Shown: positions 36,148 through 44,979 of the stretch, one piece after another
Numbering within the stretch: the first letter of the stretch is position 1
How the letters are laid out: the number at the start of each line of letters is the position of its first letter
Source: Plantactinospora sp. BC1
GTDB lineage: Bacteria > Actinomycetota > Actinomycetes > Mycobacteriales > Micromonosporaceae
Reading direction: 5' to 3'
Assembly: GCF_003030345.1 (NCBI RefSeq)
Contig: NZ_CP028158.1
Location: forward strand, 1,736,001 to 1,800,000
DNA: 64,000 bases
Notes under the pieces: generated by a model
Databases searched by the model: none
Seen by the model: the letters and a program-made list of their open reading frames with translations, nothing else
Told to the model about the DNA's origin: nothing
Position numbers and translations under genes: made by a program

Positions 36148-38796
36148 ATGACTGACAAGGGTGGCAGCGCGCTCGGTCGTGTGGTCAGCCGTCGGCTGCC
36201 GGACACGCCGTCGCACCCACCCGTTCCGGGGGCGACCCCGCGTCGGGTGCTGATGGTCTCGGCCGACATCGGCGGTGGACACGACGCGACCGGCCGGGCG
36301 TTACAGGAACGGATCCTGGAGTTGTGGCCGGGCAGCACGGTGCGGTGGCTCGACACTCTCGACGTGATGGGGCCCGGTGTCGGGCCGGCCTTCCGCCGCA
36401 TCTACGTCACCAACGTGGAACTGACCCCCTGGCTGTACGAGTTCTTCTTCCGCTCGCTGTGGCGGTACCCCTGGCTGACCCGGGCGTCGAAGGCGTTCAC
36501 CGGGGCCTGGGCCGGGCGCCGGCTCGGTCCCCGGGTCGAGGCCTTCGACCCCGACCTCGTCATCTCCACGTACCCGCTGGGCAGCGCCGGTCTGGCCTGG
36601 CTGCGTCGCCATCGCGGGCTCGGGGTACCGATCGGGGCCTGGGTGTCGGATTTCGCCCCACACCCGTTCTGGGTCTATCCGCAGCTCGACCTGAACCTGG
36701 TGGTCCACCCGCAGGCGGTACCAATGGCCGCCGCCGCCGCACCCGGGGCACCGATCGCGGCCTGCCCGCCGCCCGTGCTGAAACGCTTCCACCCCGGTGA
36801 CCAGGCCGCCGCCCGAGGCCGGTTCGGGCTGGACACCTCCCGGTACGTCGTCGTGGTCGCCTGCGGTTCGTTCGGCTTCGGGGCGGTGGAGGAGGCGGTC
36901 CGGGGACTGGCCACGCTCGCCGGCCCGGTGCAGGTGGTCGTGGTGTGCGGGCACAACCGGCAGCTCGTCGACCGGCTCAACCGGCTGGGAGCACCGGCAG
37001 ACCGGCTCATGGTGCTCGGCTGGGTCGACGACATGCCCGCCCTGTTGCGCGCCGCCGACCTGTTGGTGACCAACGCCGGCGGCGCGACCGCGCTGGAGGC
37101 GTGGGCGACCGGTACCCCGATGCTGATGTACCGTCCCATCGCCGCGCACGGTGCCGCGAACGCCGCACTGATGACGGCCTGTGGGCTGACCGACACCTCC
37201 CAGGACCTGCCGGACCTGCTGAGGCGGGTACGGCTGGCGGCGCAGGACCGGTCCTCCCCCCGCCCCTACGCCGGGCCCGACGGCGGTACCTGCCTGACCG
37301 AGTTCGGCCTGCTCGCCCTGGCCGCCGCGACCCCGCCACCGTCGGTCCCGGCGCCGCCCGCCCCCTCCTCGACCCCGCCGCCGGCCGCGTCGACATCACC
37401 GGTCGCCGGCCCCGGGGCCACCGACCCGCGGCGGCGCCGACCCCGGCGTCCCCCGAGCTGGCCGCTACGCGCCCAGGACGCCTTCTTCCTGCACGTCCAG
37501 TCCCCCACGGTCGCGCAGCAGATCGGCTCCGTGCTGGAACTCGGCCCGTTGCCGGAGGGTCGACCCGTCGAGCGCGACGAGATCATCGATTTGCTGGCCC
37601 GGCGGCTGCCCGCGATCACCACACTGCGTCGCCGGCTGTCGGAGCGCGGCCGGTGGCGACGGCCCGGCTGGGTCGTCGACCCCTGGGTCGATCCGGCGGA
37701 GCACGTGGACGAGCACCACCTGCCGCCCGGCTCGGGGGACGACGCCGCCGAATCGGCGATCGACGTCTTCTGGTCGCAGCCACTCCCGATGCACCGACCG
37801 TTGTGGCAGATGCTGCTGGTCACCGGCCTGCCCGACGGCCGTACCCGGCTGGCGATAAAGCTGCACCACAGCCTCGGTGACGGGCTGTCCGTGATCGGTA
37901 CGGTGCAGCGCCTGTTCGATCCGGCCCCCGGACCGAACGGCCACGGCAAACTCCCCGGGCCGGCCCGCCGACCCGCTCTCCGGCACCCCGGGTCGGCACT
38001 GGTCGAGGCGGCCAGGACGGGCACCCGGCGCACCCTCGGCGTGATCCACGGACTGGCACGACTGGCCGTGGCCGGGCGGGCCCCCCGTACGCCCGTCAAC
38101 CGCCCGTTCCGCACTCCGGGCCGGGTCTTCGTCTCGACCACCCTGCCCAGCGACGAACTGCGTCGGATGGCACGACGCAACGGCGCGCACGTCAGCGAGC
38201 TGATGTGCGCGCTGGTCGCCGACGCGCTGGGGAACACCTACCTGCCACCGGCGGCCCCGACCGGCCTGCGCGCCATGTTCGCGGTCTCGGTGGATCCCCG
38301 GAACCGCTCGCGGACCCACGGGAACTGGACCGGGGCCATCGCCCTCGACCTGCCGGTCGGGCCGCTGCCACCCCTCCGGCGTCTGGCCGCAGTACGTGAT
38401 CGGTTGCGGAGCAGTGTGACCGCCGGACAGCCGCTCGCCGCCATACTCGTGATGAGGGCCATGGGTGCGCTGCCGGCACCGGTTCACGGTGCCCTGGCCC
38501 GCCGGGTCTACAGCCACCGCTTTCTCAACGTCATCGTCTCCTACCTGAGCGAGCGCTCGCCGCGGCCACACCGGCTGGCCGGCGCGCCCGTACGCGCCGT
38601 CACCCCGGTCGTCGCACTGGCCGACGGCGTGCCGATCGGTGTCGGCGTGCTGCGCTGGGGCGACACCACGAACGTGGGCATCCTGCTCGACGAGACCCTG
38701 GCCCACACCGCGAGCCCGTTCGTGGCGGCGCTGCACGCCGCCTTCGCCGAGATGTCGCGCAGCCATCCCGACCCGGCGCCCGGCAACGGGGGTTGA
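36148..38796 (+). CDS. Glycosyltransferase (MGDG-synthase-like) fused to WS/DGAT acyltransferase
   Basis: An 882-residue fusion. Residues about 25-390: a GT-B glycosyltransferase of the MGDG synthase/MurG type (MVSADIGGGHDATGRAL, with GGGH, then VCGHNRQLVDRL, TNAGGATALEAWATGTPML). A Pro/Ala linker (about 391-430) follows. Residues about 432-880: a wax ester synthase/diacylglycerol acyltransferase with the catalytic HHSLGDG at 573-579 (HHxxxDG) and the C-terminal DUF1298-like half (NRSRTHGNWTG, VSYLSERSP). I choose the ATG at 36148 because GAGGAG lies 6 bp upstream; the frame is open further upstream. The fusion suggests one enzyme glycosylating and acylating the same lipid. Confidence 0.85.
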   Translation: MTDKGGSALGRVVSRRLPDTPSHPPVPGATPRRVLMVSADIGGGHDATGRALQERILELWPGSTVRWLDTLDVMGPGVGPAFRRIYVTNVELTPWLYEFFFRSLWRYPWLTRASKAFTGAWAGRRLGPRVEAFDPDLVISTYPLGSAGLAWLRRHRGLGVPIGAWVSDFAPHPFWVYPQLDLNLVVHPQAVPMAAAAAPGAPIAACPPPVLKRFHPGDQAAARGRFGLDTSRYVVVVACGSFGFGAVEEAVRGLATLAGPVQVVVVCGHNRQLVDRLNRLGAPADRLMVLGWVDDMPALLRAADLLVTNAGGATALEAWATGTPMLMYRPIAAHGAANAALMTACGLTDTSQDLPDLLRRVRLAAQDRSSPRPYAGPDGGTCLTEFGLLALAAATPPPSVPAPPAPSSTPPPAASTSPVAGPGATDPRRRRPRRPPSWPLRAQDAFFLHVQSPTVAQQIGSVLELGPLPEGRPVERDEIIDLLARRLPAITTLRRRLSERGRWRRPGWVVDPWVDPAEHVDEHHLPPGSGDDAAESAIDVFWSQPLPMHRPLWQMLLVTGLPDGRTRLAIKLHHSLGDGLSVIGTVQRLFDPAPGPNGHGKLPGPARRPALRHPGSALVEAARTGTRRTLGVIHGLARLAVAGRAPRTPVNRPFRTPGRVFVSTTLPSDELRRMARRNGAHVSELMCALVADALGNTYLPPAAPTGLRAMFAVSVDPRNRSRTHGNWTGAIALDLPVGPLPPLRRLAAVRDRLRSSVTAGQPLAAILVMRAMGALPAPVHGALARRVYSHRFLNVIVSYLSERSPRPHRLAGAPVRAVTPVVALADGVPIGVGVLRWGDTTNVGILLDETLAHTASPFVAALHAAFAEMSRSHPDPAPGNGG

Positions 38797-38886
38797 CGGC
38801 CCGGCGTCGGCCTGCCTGTCGCGTGCACCGGGCCGGGGCCGGTGACGGCGCGGGGCCGCGGCTGCGTGCCGGGGTCGCGCGGTCTC

Positions 38887-38910
38887 AGCCGCCGGGCTGC
38901 CCTGGCGGCT
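38887..38910. terminator. Possible terminator hairpin
   Basis: AGCCGCC (38887-38893) pairs perfectly with GGCGGCT (38904-38910) across a 10-nt loop, between the convergent WS/DGAT fusion and acyl-CoA synthetase genes. Short stem, so uncertain. Confidence 0.4.
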
Positions 38911-40739
38911 CAGTGGCCGCGGTACAGCGCCTCGACGTCTGTCGCGTAGCGGTCCTGCACCACGTCGCGTTTGATCTTCAGGGTGGGGGTCAGTTCGCCG
39001 TCGGCCTCGGTGAACTCCCGGGGCAGGATGCGGAAGGTCTTCACCTGTTCCGCCCTCGACACCGTCCCGTTGGCCCGGTCGACCGCGGCCTGGATCTCGC
39101 GCCGGAGGTTCGGGTCGTCACGCAGCTCCGCCACGGAACTGTCGGGGCGACCGTGGGCGGCGCGCCACCGCGGCCATGCCTGCGGGTCGATGGTGACGAG
39201 CGCGGCGACGTAGGGCCGGTCGTTGCCGACGAGCATGCACTGGCTGACGAGAGGGTGTACCCGGACCTTCTCCTCGACGGGTTCGGGAGCGAGGTTCTTT
39301 CCGGCGGCGGTGACGACGATCTCCTTCCTGCGTCCGGTGATGCTCAGGTAGCCGTCGTCGTCGACGCTGCCCAGGTCGCCGGTACGCAGCCAGCCGTCGG
39401 TGAAGGTGTCCCGGGTCGCGTCGGGGTTGTTCCAGTAGCCGTGGAACACCACCTCGCCACGGGCGAGGATCTCACCGTCGTCGGCGATCCGGATCTCCAC
39501 ACCGGGCAGCGGGCGTCCCACAGTGCCGATCCGGGTCGCCGACGGCAGGTTCACCGTCAACGCGGGCGACGTCTCGGTCAGCCCGTACCCCTCCAGCACG
39601 GTCACGCCGGCGCCCCGGAAGAAGTGGGCCAGCCGCTCGCCGAGCGGGGCGCCGCCGACGATCGCCATCCGGCAGCGCCCACCGAGGGTGGCGCGTAGCC
39701 GGCGGTACACCAGGGCGTCAAACACCGGGCGGGCCAGCCGCAGCAGCGGTCCCGGGCCGCGCCGGGTCTGCACCGCCCGACTGTGCCGGACGGCGACGCT
39801 CTCGGCGGCGGCGAACAACCATCCGCGGCGGGCGTCGTCGGCCGTCTGCCGGGCCCGGGCGTACATCTTCTCGAAGACCCGGGGCACCGCGAGAATGAAC
39901 GTCGGACGGTACCGGCGCAGTTGATCGAGTACTCCGGCGGTCTCGGCGCCGTGTACCAACGTGGCCCGGTTGTGCACCATGCCGACCTGGATCAGCCGGG
40001 GGAACGCGTGGGCGAGCGGCAGGAACAGCACCGTCGTCGCGCCGGGATGCAGCAACTGCGACAGCACCGCGGTCGCGGCGGCGACGTCGCAGGAGATGTT
40101 GCGGTGTGTCAGCACGCATCCCTTTGGCCGTCCGGTGGTGCCACTGGTATAGACGATCGTCGCCACGTCCGCGGCGGTGACCGCCCGACGACGCGTCTCC
40201 ACCTGCTCGTCGTCGACGGCGCGGCCGTGTGCGGCCAGCTCGATCAGGTCACCGGAGTCGATCCGCCACGTCTGCCGCAACGCCGGCAGGTCGGGGCGGA
40301 GGCCGGCGAGCATCGCGGCGTGCTCGGCGGTCTCCACGACACATCCCACCGCGCCGGAGTCGGACAGTATCCAGCCGAACTGCTCGGGGCTGGACGTCTC
40401 GTACACCGGGACCGTGACCGCCCCGATCGACCAGAGCGCGTAGTCGACAAGCGTCCACTCGTAGCGGGTACGGCTCATCAACCCGACCCGGTCGCCGGAT
40501 CCCACCCCGGCCGCGATGAGCCCTCGCGCGAGCCCCTGCACCTCATCCCGGAACTGGCGGCAGGAAACCGGGACAGCCCCACCGGTCCCGGTGCGCCGCA
40601 CCGGCCACGACCGGGGATCCGGATCCGGGCGTACGAACTGCACGGCCTCCGGATCCTGCCGGGCGTTCTCCCACACGACCTCGGCCAAGCTCGACGGTCG
40701 AAGACCGGCGAGCGGCGGCGCCGCCGTCACGTCCCGCAC
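38910..40739 (-). CDS. AMP-dependent long-chain acyl-CoA synthetase (FadD15-like)
   Basis: A 609-residue adenylate-forming enzyme. The P-loop-like motif YTSGTTGRPKGCVLTH lies near residue 195; further motifs are GYGLTETSP and YLSITGRRKEIVVTAAGKNLAPEPVEE, which contains the C-terminal catalytic Lys region. The layout matches the long-chain acyl-CoA ligase/FadD15 group that activates fatty acids. The start is uncertain: I use the GTG at 40739, 4 bp after AGGTGG; a TTG at 40754 is also possible. It should supply acyl-CoA to the WS/DGAT protein encoded convergently. Its promoter lies in the 235-bp gap after the heptose operon. Confidence 0.9.
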   Translation of the reverse strand: MRDVTAAPPLAGLRPSSLAEVVWENARQDPEAVQFVRPDPDPRSWPVRRTGTGGAVPVSCRQFRDEVQGLARGLIAAGVGSGDRVGLMSRTRYEWTLVDYALWSIGAVTVPVYETSSPEQFGWILSDSGAVGCVVETAEHAAMLAGLRPDLPALRQTWRIDSGDLIELAAHGRAVDDEQVETRRRAVTAADVATIVYTSGTTGRPKGCVLTHRNISCDVAAATAVLSQLLHPGATTVLFLPLAHAFPRLIQVGMVHNRATLVHGAETAGVLDQLRRYRPTFILAVPRVFEKMYARARQTADDARRGWLFAAAESVAVRHSRAVQTRRGPGPLLRLARPVFDALVYRRLRATLGGRCRMAIVGGAPLGERLAHFFRGAGVTVLEGYGLTETSPALTVNLPSATRIGTVGRPLPGVEIRIADDGEILARGEVVFHGYWNNPDATRDTFTDGWLRTGDLGSVDDDGYLSITGRRKEIVVTAAGKNLAPEPVEEKVRVHPLVSQCMLVGNDRPYVAALVTIDPQAWPRWRAAHGRPDSSVAELRDDPNLRREIQAAVDRANGTVSRAEQVKTFRILPREFTEADGELTPTLKIKRDVVQDRYATDVEALYRGH

Positions 40740-40896
40740 CCGGCCACCTCGCAATCACCCTCGCCGGCCCGGCCACCGCACCGCGGCCAGGGTCCGCTCC
40801 GGCCATGATGTCGCACCGACAGCCCGGCACGGCGGCGAACTGGCGAAACCAGGCCGGAGCGCACGCCGTCCGGTCACATCGACCGTCGTCGACACC

Positions 40897-40948
40897 AGCC
40901 ACCCCGCCGGACCGCGACCACCGGTGGCAGCCACCCCGCCGGACCGCG
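40897..40948. repeat. 20-bp direct repeat between the heptose operon and the acyl-CoA synthetase gene
   Basis: Two identical 20-bp copies at 40897-40916 and 40929-40948 separated by 12 bp. They lie downstream of the operon's last stop (40975, minus strand) and upstream of the acyl-CoA synthetase gene. Function unknown. Confidence 0.7.
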
Positions 40949-40974
40949 CCGGACGCCGGCAGGCCGCGGTCCGG

Positions 40975-42015
40975 TCAGCGCCCGGCGACCGCCCCTGGCC
41001 CCGTCCGCTCGACCTCCTCGACCGCCGCCAGGACATCCGCCACTCGAAGTGACGCCAACGCCGGGTGTGGCCCGGACCCGGTCGGCGCCGGTCCCTTCCG
41101 CCGGTGCGCAGGTTCCGGCTGTCCCGACGGCTCGCGTCCCGGCTGCCGGGCGGCAGGGATGTCGGGCGTCGGGAGCCGCCACCCGATCGCCGGCCCGGCC
41201 CAGAGGGCGCGATGGCAGAGGCGGTCGGCAGGCGGTCCCCACAGCGCCGGTGACACGGGCCCGAAGAGCAGTACCGACGCGGTGCCGTATGCGGTGGCGA
41301 GGTGGCCGATGCCGGTATCACCGGCAACCACCAGCCGGCCGTGCGCGACCAGCGCGGCCAGCTCGCCGACGTCGGTGCGCCCGGCCAGCACGGCCGACCC
41401 GGGCAGCCCGGCCCGGGCGGCGACCTCCTCGGCGAGGTCGCGCTCGCCCGGTGCACCGGTCACCAGCACCCGGTGTCCCCGGCGGGCCAGTTCCCGAGCC
41501 ACGGCGGCGAACCGGTCGGGCGGCCAGCGCCGCTCGACGGCCTTCGCACCGGGGTGCACGATGCTGGCCCCGACGGGCAGTTCACCCGGCGTCGGCCGGT
41601 GCAGCGCCAGGTCGGACGGGTCGGTGGCGATGCCGTACCAGTCGAGCAGCCGACACCAGCGGGCGACCTCGTGCTCGTCGGGCCGCCACACCGGGCCGAC
41701 GTGGTGGCCGGCCTCGGCGCAGGCGAAGGCCATCAGCTGCCGGGGCTGGGCGGCCCGCAGCAACCGGTGCGACTGCGGCCCCCGACCGTGCAGGTTCACC
41801 GCCCGTTCCGGAGCCATCGGCGGCCACCGGTACGGGCCCAGCCCGTCGACGTCGACCTGCTCGTCGATGCCGCCGACCAGCTCGACCAGGGGCCCGAGCC
41901 AGCGCGGTGCGGCCAGCACCAGCCGCTCTCTGGCGAAGGCGGCACGGAGGGCGCGGAGCGCCGGCACGGCGGTGGCGAGGTCGCCGATGCCGAGGGCGCG
42001 CAGCACGAGGATCAC
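40975..42015 (-). CDS. Glycosyltransferase family 9 (heptosyltransferase-like)
   Basis: A 346-residue GT9 protein. It begins MILVLRALGIGDLATAVPALRALRAAF, has SIVHPGAKAVERRWPPDRFAAVARELARRGHRVLVTGAPGE and the C-terminal ATAYGTASVLLFGPVSPALWG, all typical of ADP-heptose:LPS heptosyltransferase-like enzymes. This supports transfer of the heptose made by the operon. It is the last gene; its GTG at 42015 overlaps the SDR stop (GTGA). The C-terminus carries a Pro/Gly-rich extension. Acceptor unknown. Confidence 0.88.
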   Translation of the reverse strand: MILVLRALGIGDLATAVPALRALRAAFARERLVLAAPRWLGPLVELVGGIDEQVDVDGLGPYRWPPMAPERAVNLHGRGPQSHRLLRAAQPRQLMAFACAEAGHHVGPVWRPDEHEVARWCRLLDWYGIATDPSDLALHRPTPGELPVGASIVHPGAKAVERRWPPDRFAAVARELARRGHRVLVTGAPGERDLAEEVAARAGLPGSAVLAGRTDVGELAALVAHGRLVVAGDTGIGHLATAYGTASVLLFGPVSPALWGPPADRLCHRALWAGPAIGWRLPTPDIPAARQPGREPSGQPEPAHRRKGPAPTGSGPHPALASLRVADVLAAVEEVERTGPGAVAGR

Positions 42016-42704
42016 GGGTACGAACTCTCCCGCTCGGCGCAGACCACCAGCTCCCGTACGGCGCACCCCGGCGGCTGGGAGAGCGCGAAGAGTACCGCGT
42101 CGGCGACGTGCCCGGGGTCGTTGAGTACCGCGTCGGCGCCGGGCCGGTACTGCTCGTCCCGGCCGTCGAAGAACGCGGTACGCATGCCGCCCGGGACGAG
42201 CAGGGTGACGCCGACCGTGCCGGCCAGTTCGGCGGCGAGAGCCCGGGTGAAGCCGACGACCCCGAACTTCGCCGCGCAGTAGGCGGTGGCGTCGCTGACC
42301 GCCTTGACCCCGAGGGTGGAGGCGACGGTGACGACCGTGCCGTGCGAGCGTTCCAGCGCCGGCAGGGCGGCGCGGACGACCGCGGCGGTGGCGAAGAGGT
42401 CGACCGTGACGACCCGTTCCCAGACCTCGGCGGGGACGTCGGCCAGCCGTCCGGGCGTGTCGACACCGGCGGCGGTGACCACGCCGTCGAGGCCGCCGGC
42501 CTGCTCGGCGAGCTGCCGGGTGGCCCGCTCGGCGGCCCGGGTGTCGGCGAGGTCGCACTCGATCCACGGCACGCCGTCGGCCGGTGCCTGCCGATCCAGC
42601 ACGTACGGCCGTCCGCCGGCCTTCTGCACCGCGGTCACGACGGCGGCGCCGAGTCCGCTGGCGCCGCCGGTGACCAGGATCGCCTTGTCGGTCAGGTTGT
42701 TCAT
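42012..42704 (-). CDS. Classical SDR oxidoreductase in the heptose operon
   Basis: A 230-residue short-chain dehydrogenase: AILVTGGASGLGAAVVTAV (cofactor), VTAAGVD, and YCAAKFGVVGFTRALA with catalytic Tyr and Lys. The cofactor site lacks the longer substrate domain of HldD-type ADP-heptose epimerases, so it is probably not the missing epimerase, but it may oxidise or reduce a sugar carbonyl in this pathway. ATG at 42704 overlaps the HldE stop; its stop overlaps the GT9 start. Confidence 0.88.
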   Translation of the reverse strand: MNNLTDKAILVTGGASGLGAAVVTAVQKAGGRPYVLDRQAPADGVPWIECDLADTRAAERATRQLAEQAGGLDGVVTAAGVDTPGRLADVPAEVWERVVTVDLFATAAVVRAALPALERSHGTVVTVASTLGVKAVSDATAYCAAKFGVVGFTRALAAELAGTVGVTLLVPGGMRTAFFDGRDEQYRPGADAVLNDPGHVADAVLFALSQPPGCAVRELVVCAERESSYP

Positions 42705-44275
42705 CGTCGTCCTTCCGCGAGTTGACGATCGCCGGCCCGGGCGGCGGCGATGGTGCCGGAGGTGGAGCGGCCGTCGAGGTACGGCACGAGTACCGTCTCG
42801 CCGCCCCAGCGCCGGACCTGCTCGGCCTCGGGCAGGTCCGGCTGGTCGGGGTCGGCGCCCCGGGCGTAGTCGCCGCCCTTGACCCAGATGTCCGGGCGGA
42901 GCCAGGAGAGCACCGCCTGCGGCGTCGGCTCGTCGAAGATCACGACGGCGTCGACGCAGTCCAGGGCGGCCAGCAGGCCGGCCCGGTCGGCCTGCGGGGT
43001 GAGCGGTCGCCCCGGACCCTTCAGCTCGGCGACGCTGCGGTCGGAGTTGAGGCAGACGACGAGGCAGTCGCCGAGCCGCCGGGCGGCCCGCAGGGTGGCC
43101 AGGTGACCGGCGTGCAGGAGGTCGAAACAGCCGCCGGTGGCGACCACCGTCCCGCCGTTCGCGCGGGTCCGGGCCAGCACGGCGGAGGCCGCCTCGCGCC
43201 CGTCACCGTCGACCCCGGGCGCGCCGACCGGATGCCCGCCGTCCGCTACCGCGCCTGCGACGTCGCGCGCCCCGCCCGGACGGGCTGCGGCGTGCGATCC
43301 GGCGGCGGCGTGCGATCCGCCCGCTCCGGCGGCGGCGTGTGATCCGCCTGGGCCGGCCGGTCCAGGGAGCGTGGCGGCACCGGTCGGTCCAGGGAGCGTG
43401 GCGGCGCCGCCGGCCGCGACATAGGTCGAGGCGACCCGGACCGCCTCCTCCACCGCCTCCGACAGGAGCGCCCCGTCGGCCAGGGCCGCCGCTGCGGCGA
43501 CGGCGAACCGGTCACCGGCACCGCAGGTGTCGCCGGTGGCGGCCACCGGCGCGGGTACGACCAGCGGGGCCCCGCCGTTGTGGCAGAGCAGGCTGCCGTC
43601 GCCGCCCATCGTGACCGCGACCGCGGCGGCCCGCCACCGGTCCCGCAGCAAACGGGCCGCGCGGGCCACCCCGGACAGTCGCGGCCCGGAGCCGGCGTCG
43701 CCGGTGAGCCGGAACAGCTCTCCCTCGTTCGGGGTCACCAGACGGCTGCCGGGCACCGCCGCCGGTCCGCGCGGATGCGGGTCCCACACCACGGGTGCGG
43801 TGCTGCCGGCGAGTGCCTGGCGGATCGCCGACAGTCCGGCCACGCCCCGCCCGTAGTCACTGACCAGGATCGCGCCCGCACCGGCCAGGATCTCCAGCGC
43901 GGCGTCCGGTGGTTCGCCCGGAGGTTGCGCGTCACCGCCCCGGTCCAGCCGGAGCAGCGTCCGGCCGCCGGTCCGCAGCCGGATCTTCTCCGGAGTCGCG
44001 CCGGGCAGCGGCAGCGGATAGAGCCGTACGCCGGCGGCGGTGAGCAGCGCGGTCAGCCGGGCCCCGGCCGGGTCGTCGGCGAGCGCGGTGACCAGCGCGA
44101 CGTCGTGCCCGTCGGCGGCGGCGAGCAGGGCGGCGAGCCCGGCCCCACCCGGCCGGTCGGTGGCCGACTCCTCCGCCAGGACCGGCACCGGGGCGTCCGG
44201 GCAGAGCCGGTCGACCCGACCGTCGACGTCCCGGTCCAGCAGCGTGTCGCCGACCACCACCAGTGGGCCGCTCAC
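42701..44275 (-). CDS. hldE: Bifunctional heptose 7-phosphate kinase / heptose 1-phosphate adenylyltransferase (HldE)
   Basis: A 524-residue two-domain enzyme. Residues about 1-285 are a PfkB-type kinase (DTLLDRDVDGRVDRLCPDAPVPVL, catalytic GDTCGAGDRFAVA) that phosphorylates D-glycero-D-manno-heptose 7-phosphate at C1. Residues about 375-515 are a cytidylyltransferase-like domain (GGCFDLLHAGHLATLRAARRLG, with HxGH; WVKGGDYARG), which makes ADP-heptose. Between them lies a 90-residue Gly/Ala/Pro linker with tandem repeats (ATLPGPTGA, SHAAAG) that is unusual for HldE. GTG at 44275 overlaps the GmhA stop. This is the core ADP-heptose enzyme of the operon. Confidence 0.92.
   Translation of the reverse strand: MSGPLVVVGDTLLDRDVDGRVDRLCPDAPVPVLAEESATDRPGGAGLAALLAAADGHDVALVTALADDPAGARLTALLTAAGVRLYPLPLPGATPEKIRLRTGGRTLLRLDRGGDAQPPGEPPDAALEILAGAGAILVSDYGRGVAGLSAIRQALAGSTAPVVWDPHPRGPAAVPGSRLVTPNEGELFRLTGDAGSGPRLSGVARAARLLRDRWRAAAVAVTMGGDGSLLCHNGGAPLVVPAPVAATGDTCGAGDRFAVAAAAALADGALLSEAVEEAVRVASTYVAAGGAATLPGPTGAATLPGPAGPGGSHAAAGAGGSHAAAGSHAAARPGGARDVAGAVADGGHPVGAPGVDGDGREAASAVLARTRANGGTVVATGGCFDLLHAGHLATLRAARRLGDCLVVCLNSDRSVAELKGPGRPLTPQADRAGLLAALDCVDAVVIFDEPTPQAVLSWLRPDIWVKGGDYARGADPDQPDLPEAEQVRRWGGETVLVPYLDGRSTSGTIAAARAGDRQLAEGRR
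43359..43405 (-). repeat. 27-bp repeats encoding the HldE interdomain linker
   Basis: Two 20-bp identical blocks (43359-43378 and 43386-43405) with a 27-bp period, encoding ATLPGPTGA-type nonapeptides in the minus-strand HldE gene. The adjacent 43270-43345 region carries further GGSHAAAG repeats. They look like recent in-frame expansions of the linker. Confidence 0.7.
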
Positions 44276-44979
44276 GAGCACGCCTCCTCGGTGGAGAGCA
44301 CGGTGAGCAGCCGCCGCGCGCCGGAGGGATCCCACCCGTTCTGCGCCATGGGCGGCGGCGCCGTACCGTCCCGGGCGGCGACCGGCCGGCCGTTGCCGGG
44401 GTGGCGCGGCCGGGACAGGGCCTGGTCGACGTAGGAGCAGAGCAGGTGGGTGGAGACCAGGTGCAGCTCCTGCACCACCTGCGGTTCGGGCGACGGCACC
44501 GCCAGCACCTCGGCACAGGCGTCGGCGAGCGGGTTGGGCGCCGGGCCGGTGAACGCCCAGCAGGTCAGTCCGGCCCGCCGGCCGGCGTCGGCCGCCGCGA
44601 GCAGGTTCTCGCTGCGGCCGCTGGTCGACATCAGCAACAGGACGTCGCCGGGCCGGCCGTGTGCCCGTACCTGCCGGGCGAAGACCTCGGCGAAGCCGTA
44701 GTCGTTGCCGATCGCGGTCAGCGAGGAGGTCTCGGCGGTCAGCGCGATCGCGGAGAACGGGGCACGGTCGTCGCGGAGCTTGCCGACCAGCTCGGCGGTG
44801 AGGTGCTGGGCCTCGGCGGCGCTTCCACCGTTGCCGGCGGCGAGCAGCCGCCCGCCGTCGGAGAGGATCCGGGCGAGCTGGCCGCCCCACCGGCTCAGCC
44901 GCCGGGCCGCGTCACGGTAGCCGGGCAGGGCGCGGGACAGCTGGCTCAGGTGCGCGTCGAGAAGAAGCTGTTCGGACAT
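44272..44979 (-). CDS. gmhA: Sedoheptulose 7-phosphate isomerase (GmhA-type SIS protein)
   Basis: A 235-residue SIS-domain protein. GNGGSAAEAQHLTAELVGKL carries the phosphosugar-binding Ser and the helix typical of GmhA, and LLLMSTSGRSENLLAAADA supplies the second phosphate-binding loop. It should convert sedoheptulose 7-phosphate to D-glycero-D-manno-heptose 7-phosphate, the first step of ADP-heptose synthesis. The C-terminal 45 residues (HPGNGRPVAARDG...) are an extra tail compared with the usual family length of about 195. ATG at 44979 overlaps the glycosyltransferase stop by one base; its stop overlaps HldE. Confidence 0.9.
   Translation of the reverse strand: MSEQLLLDAHLSQLSRALPGYRDAARRLSRWGGQLARILSDGGRLLAAGNGGSAAEAQHLTAELVGKLRDDRAPFSAIALTAETSSLTAIGNDYGFAEVFARQVRAHGRPGDVLLLMSTSGRSENLLAAADAGRRAGLTCWAFTGPAPNPLADACAEVLAVPSPEPQVVQELHLVSTHLLCSYVDQALSRPRHPGNGRPVAARDGTAPPPMAQNGWDPSGARRLLTVLSTEEACS

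Noticed and set aside
42012-42704. HldD (ADP-heptose epimerase)
   Set aside because: It is a 230-residue classical SDR without the extended substrate domain of HldD.
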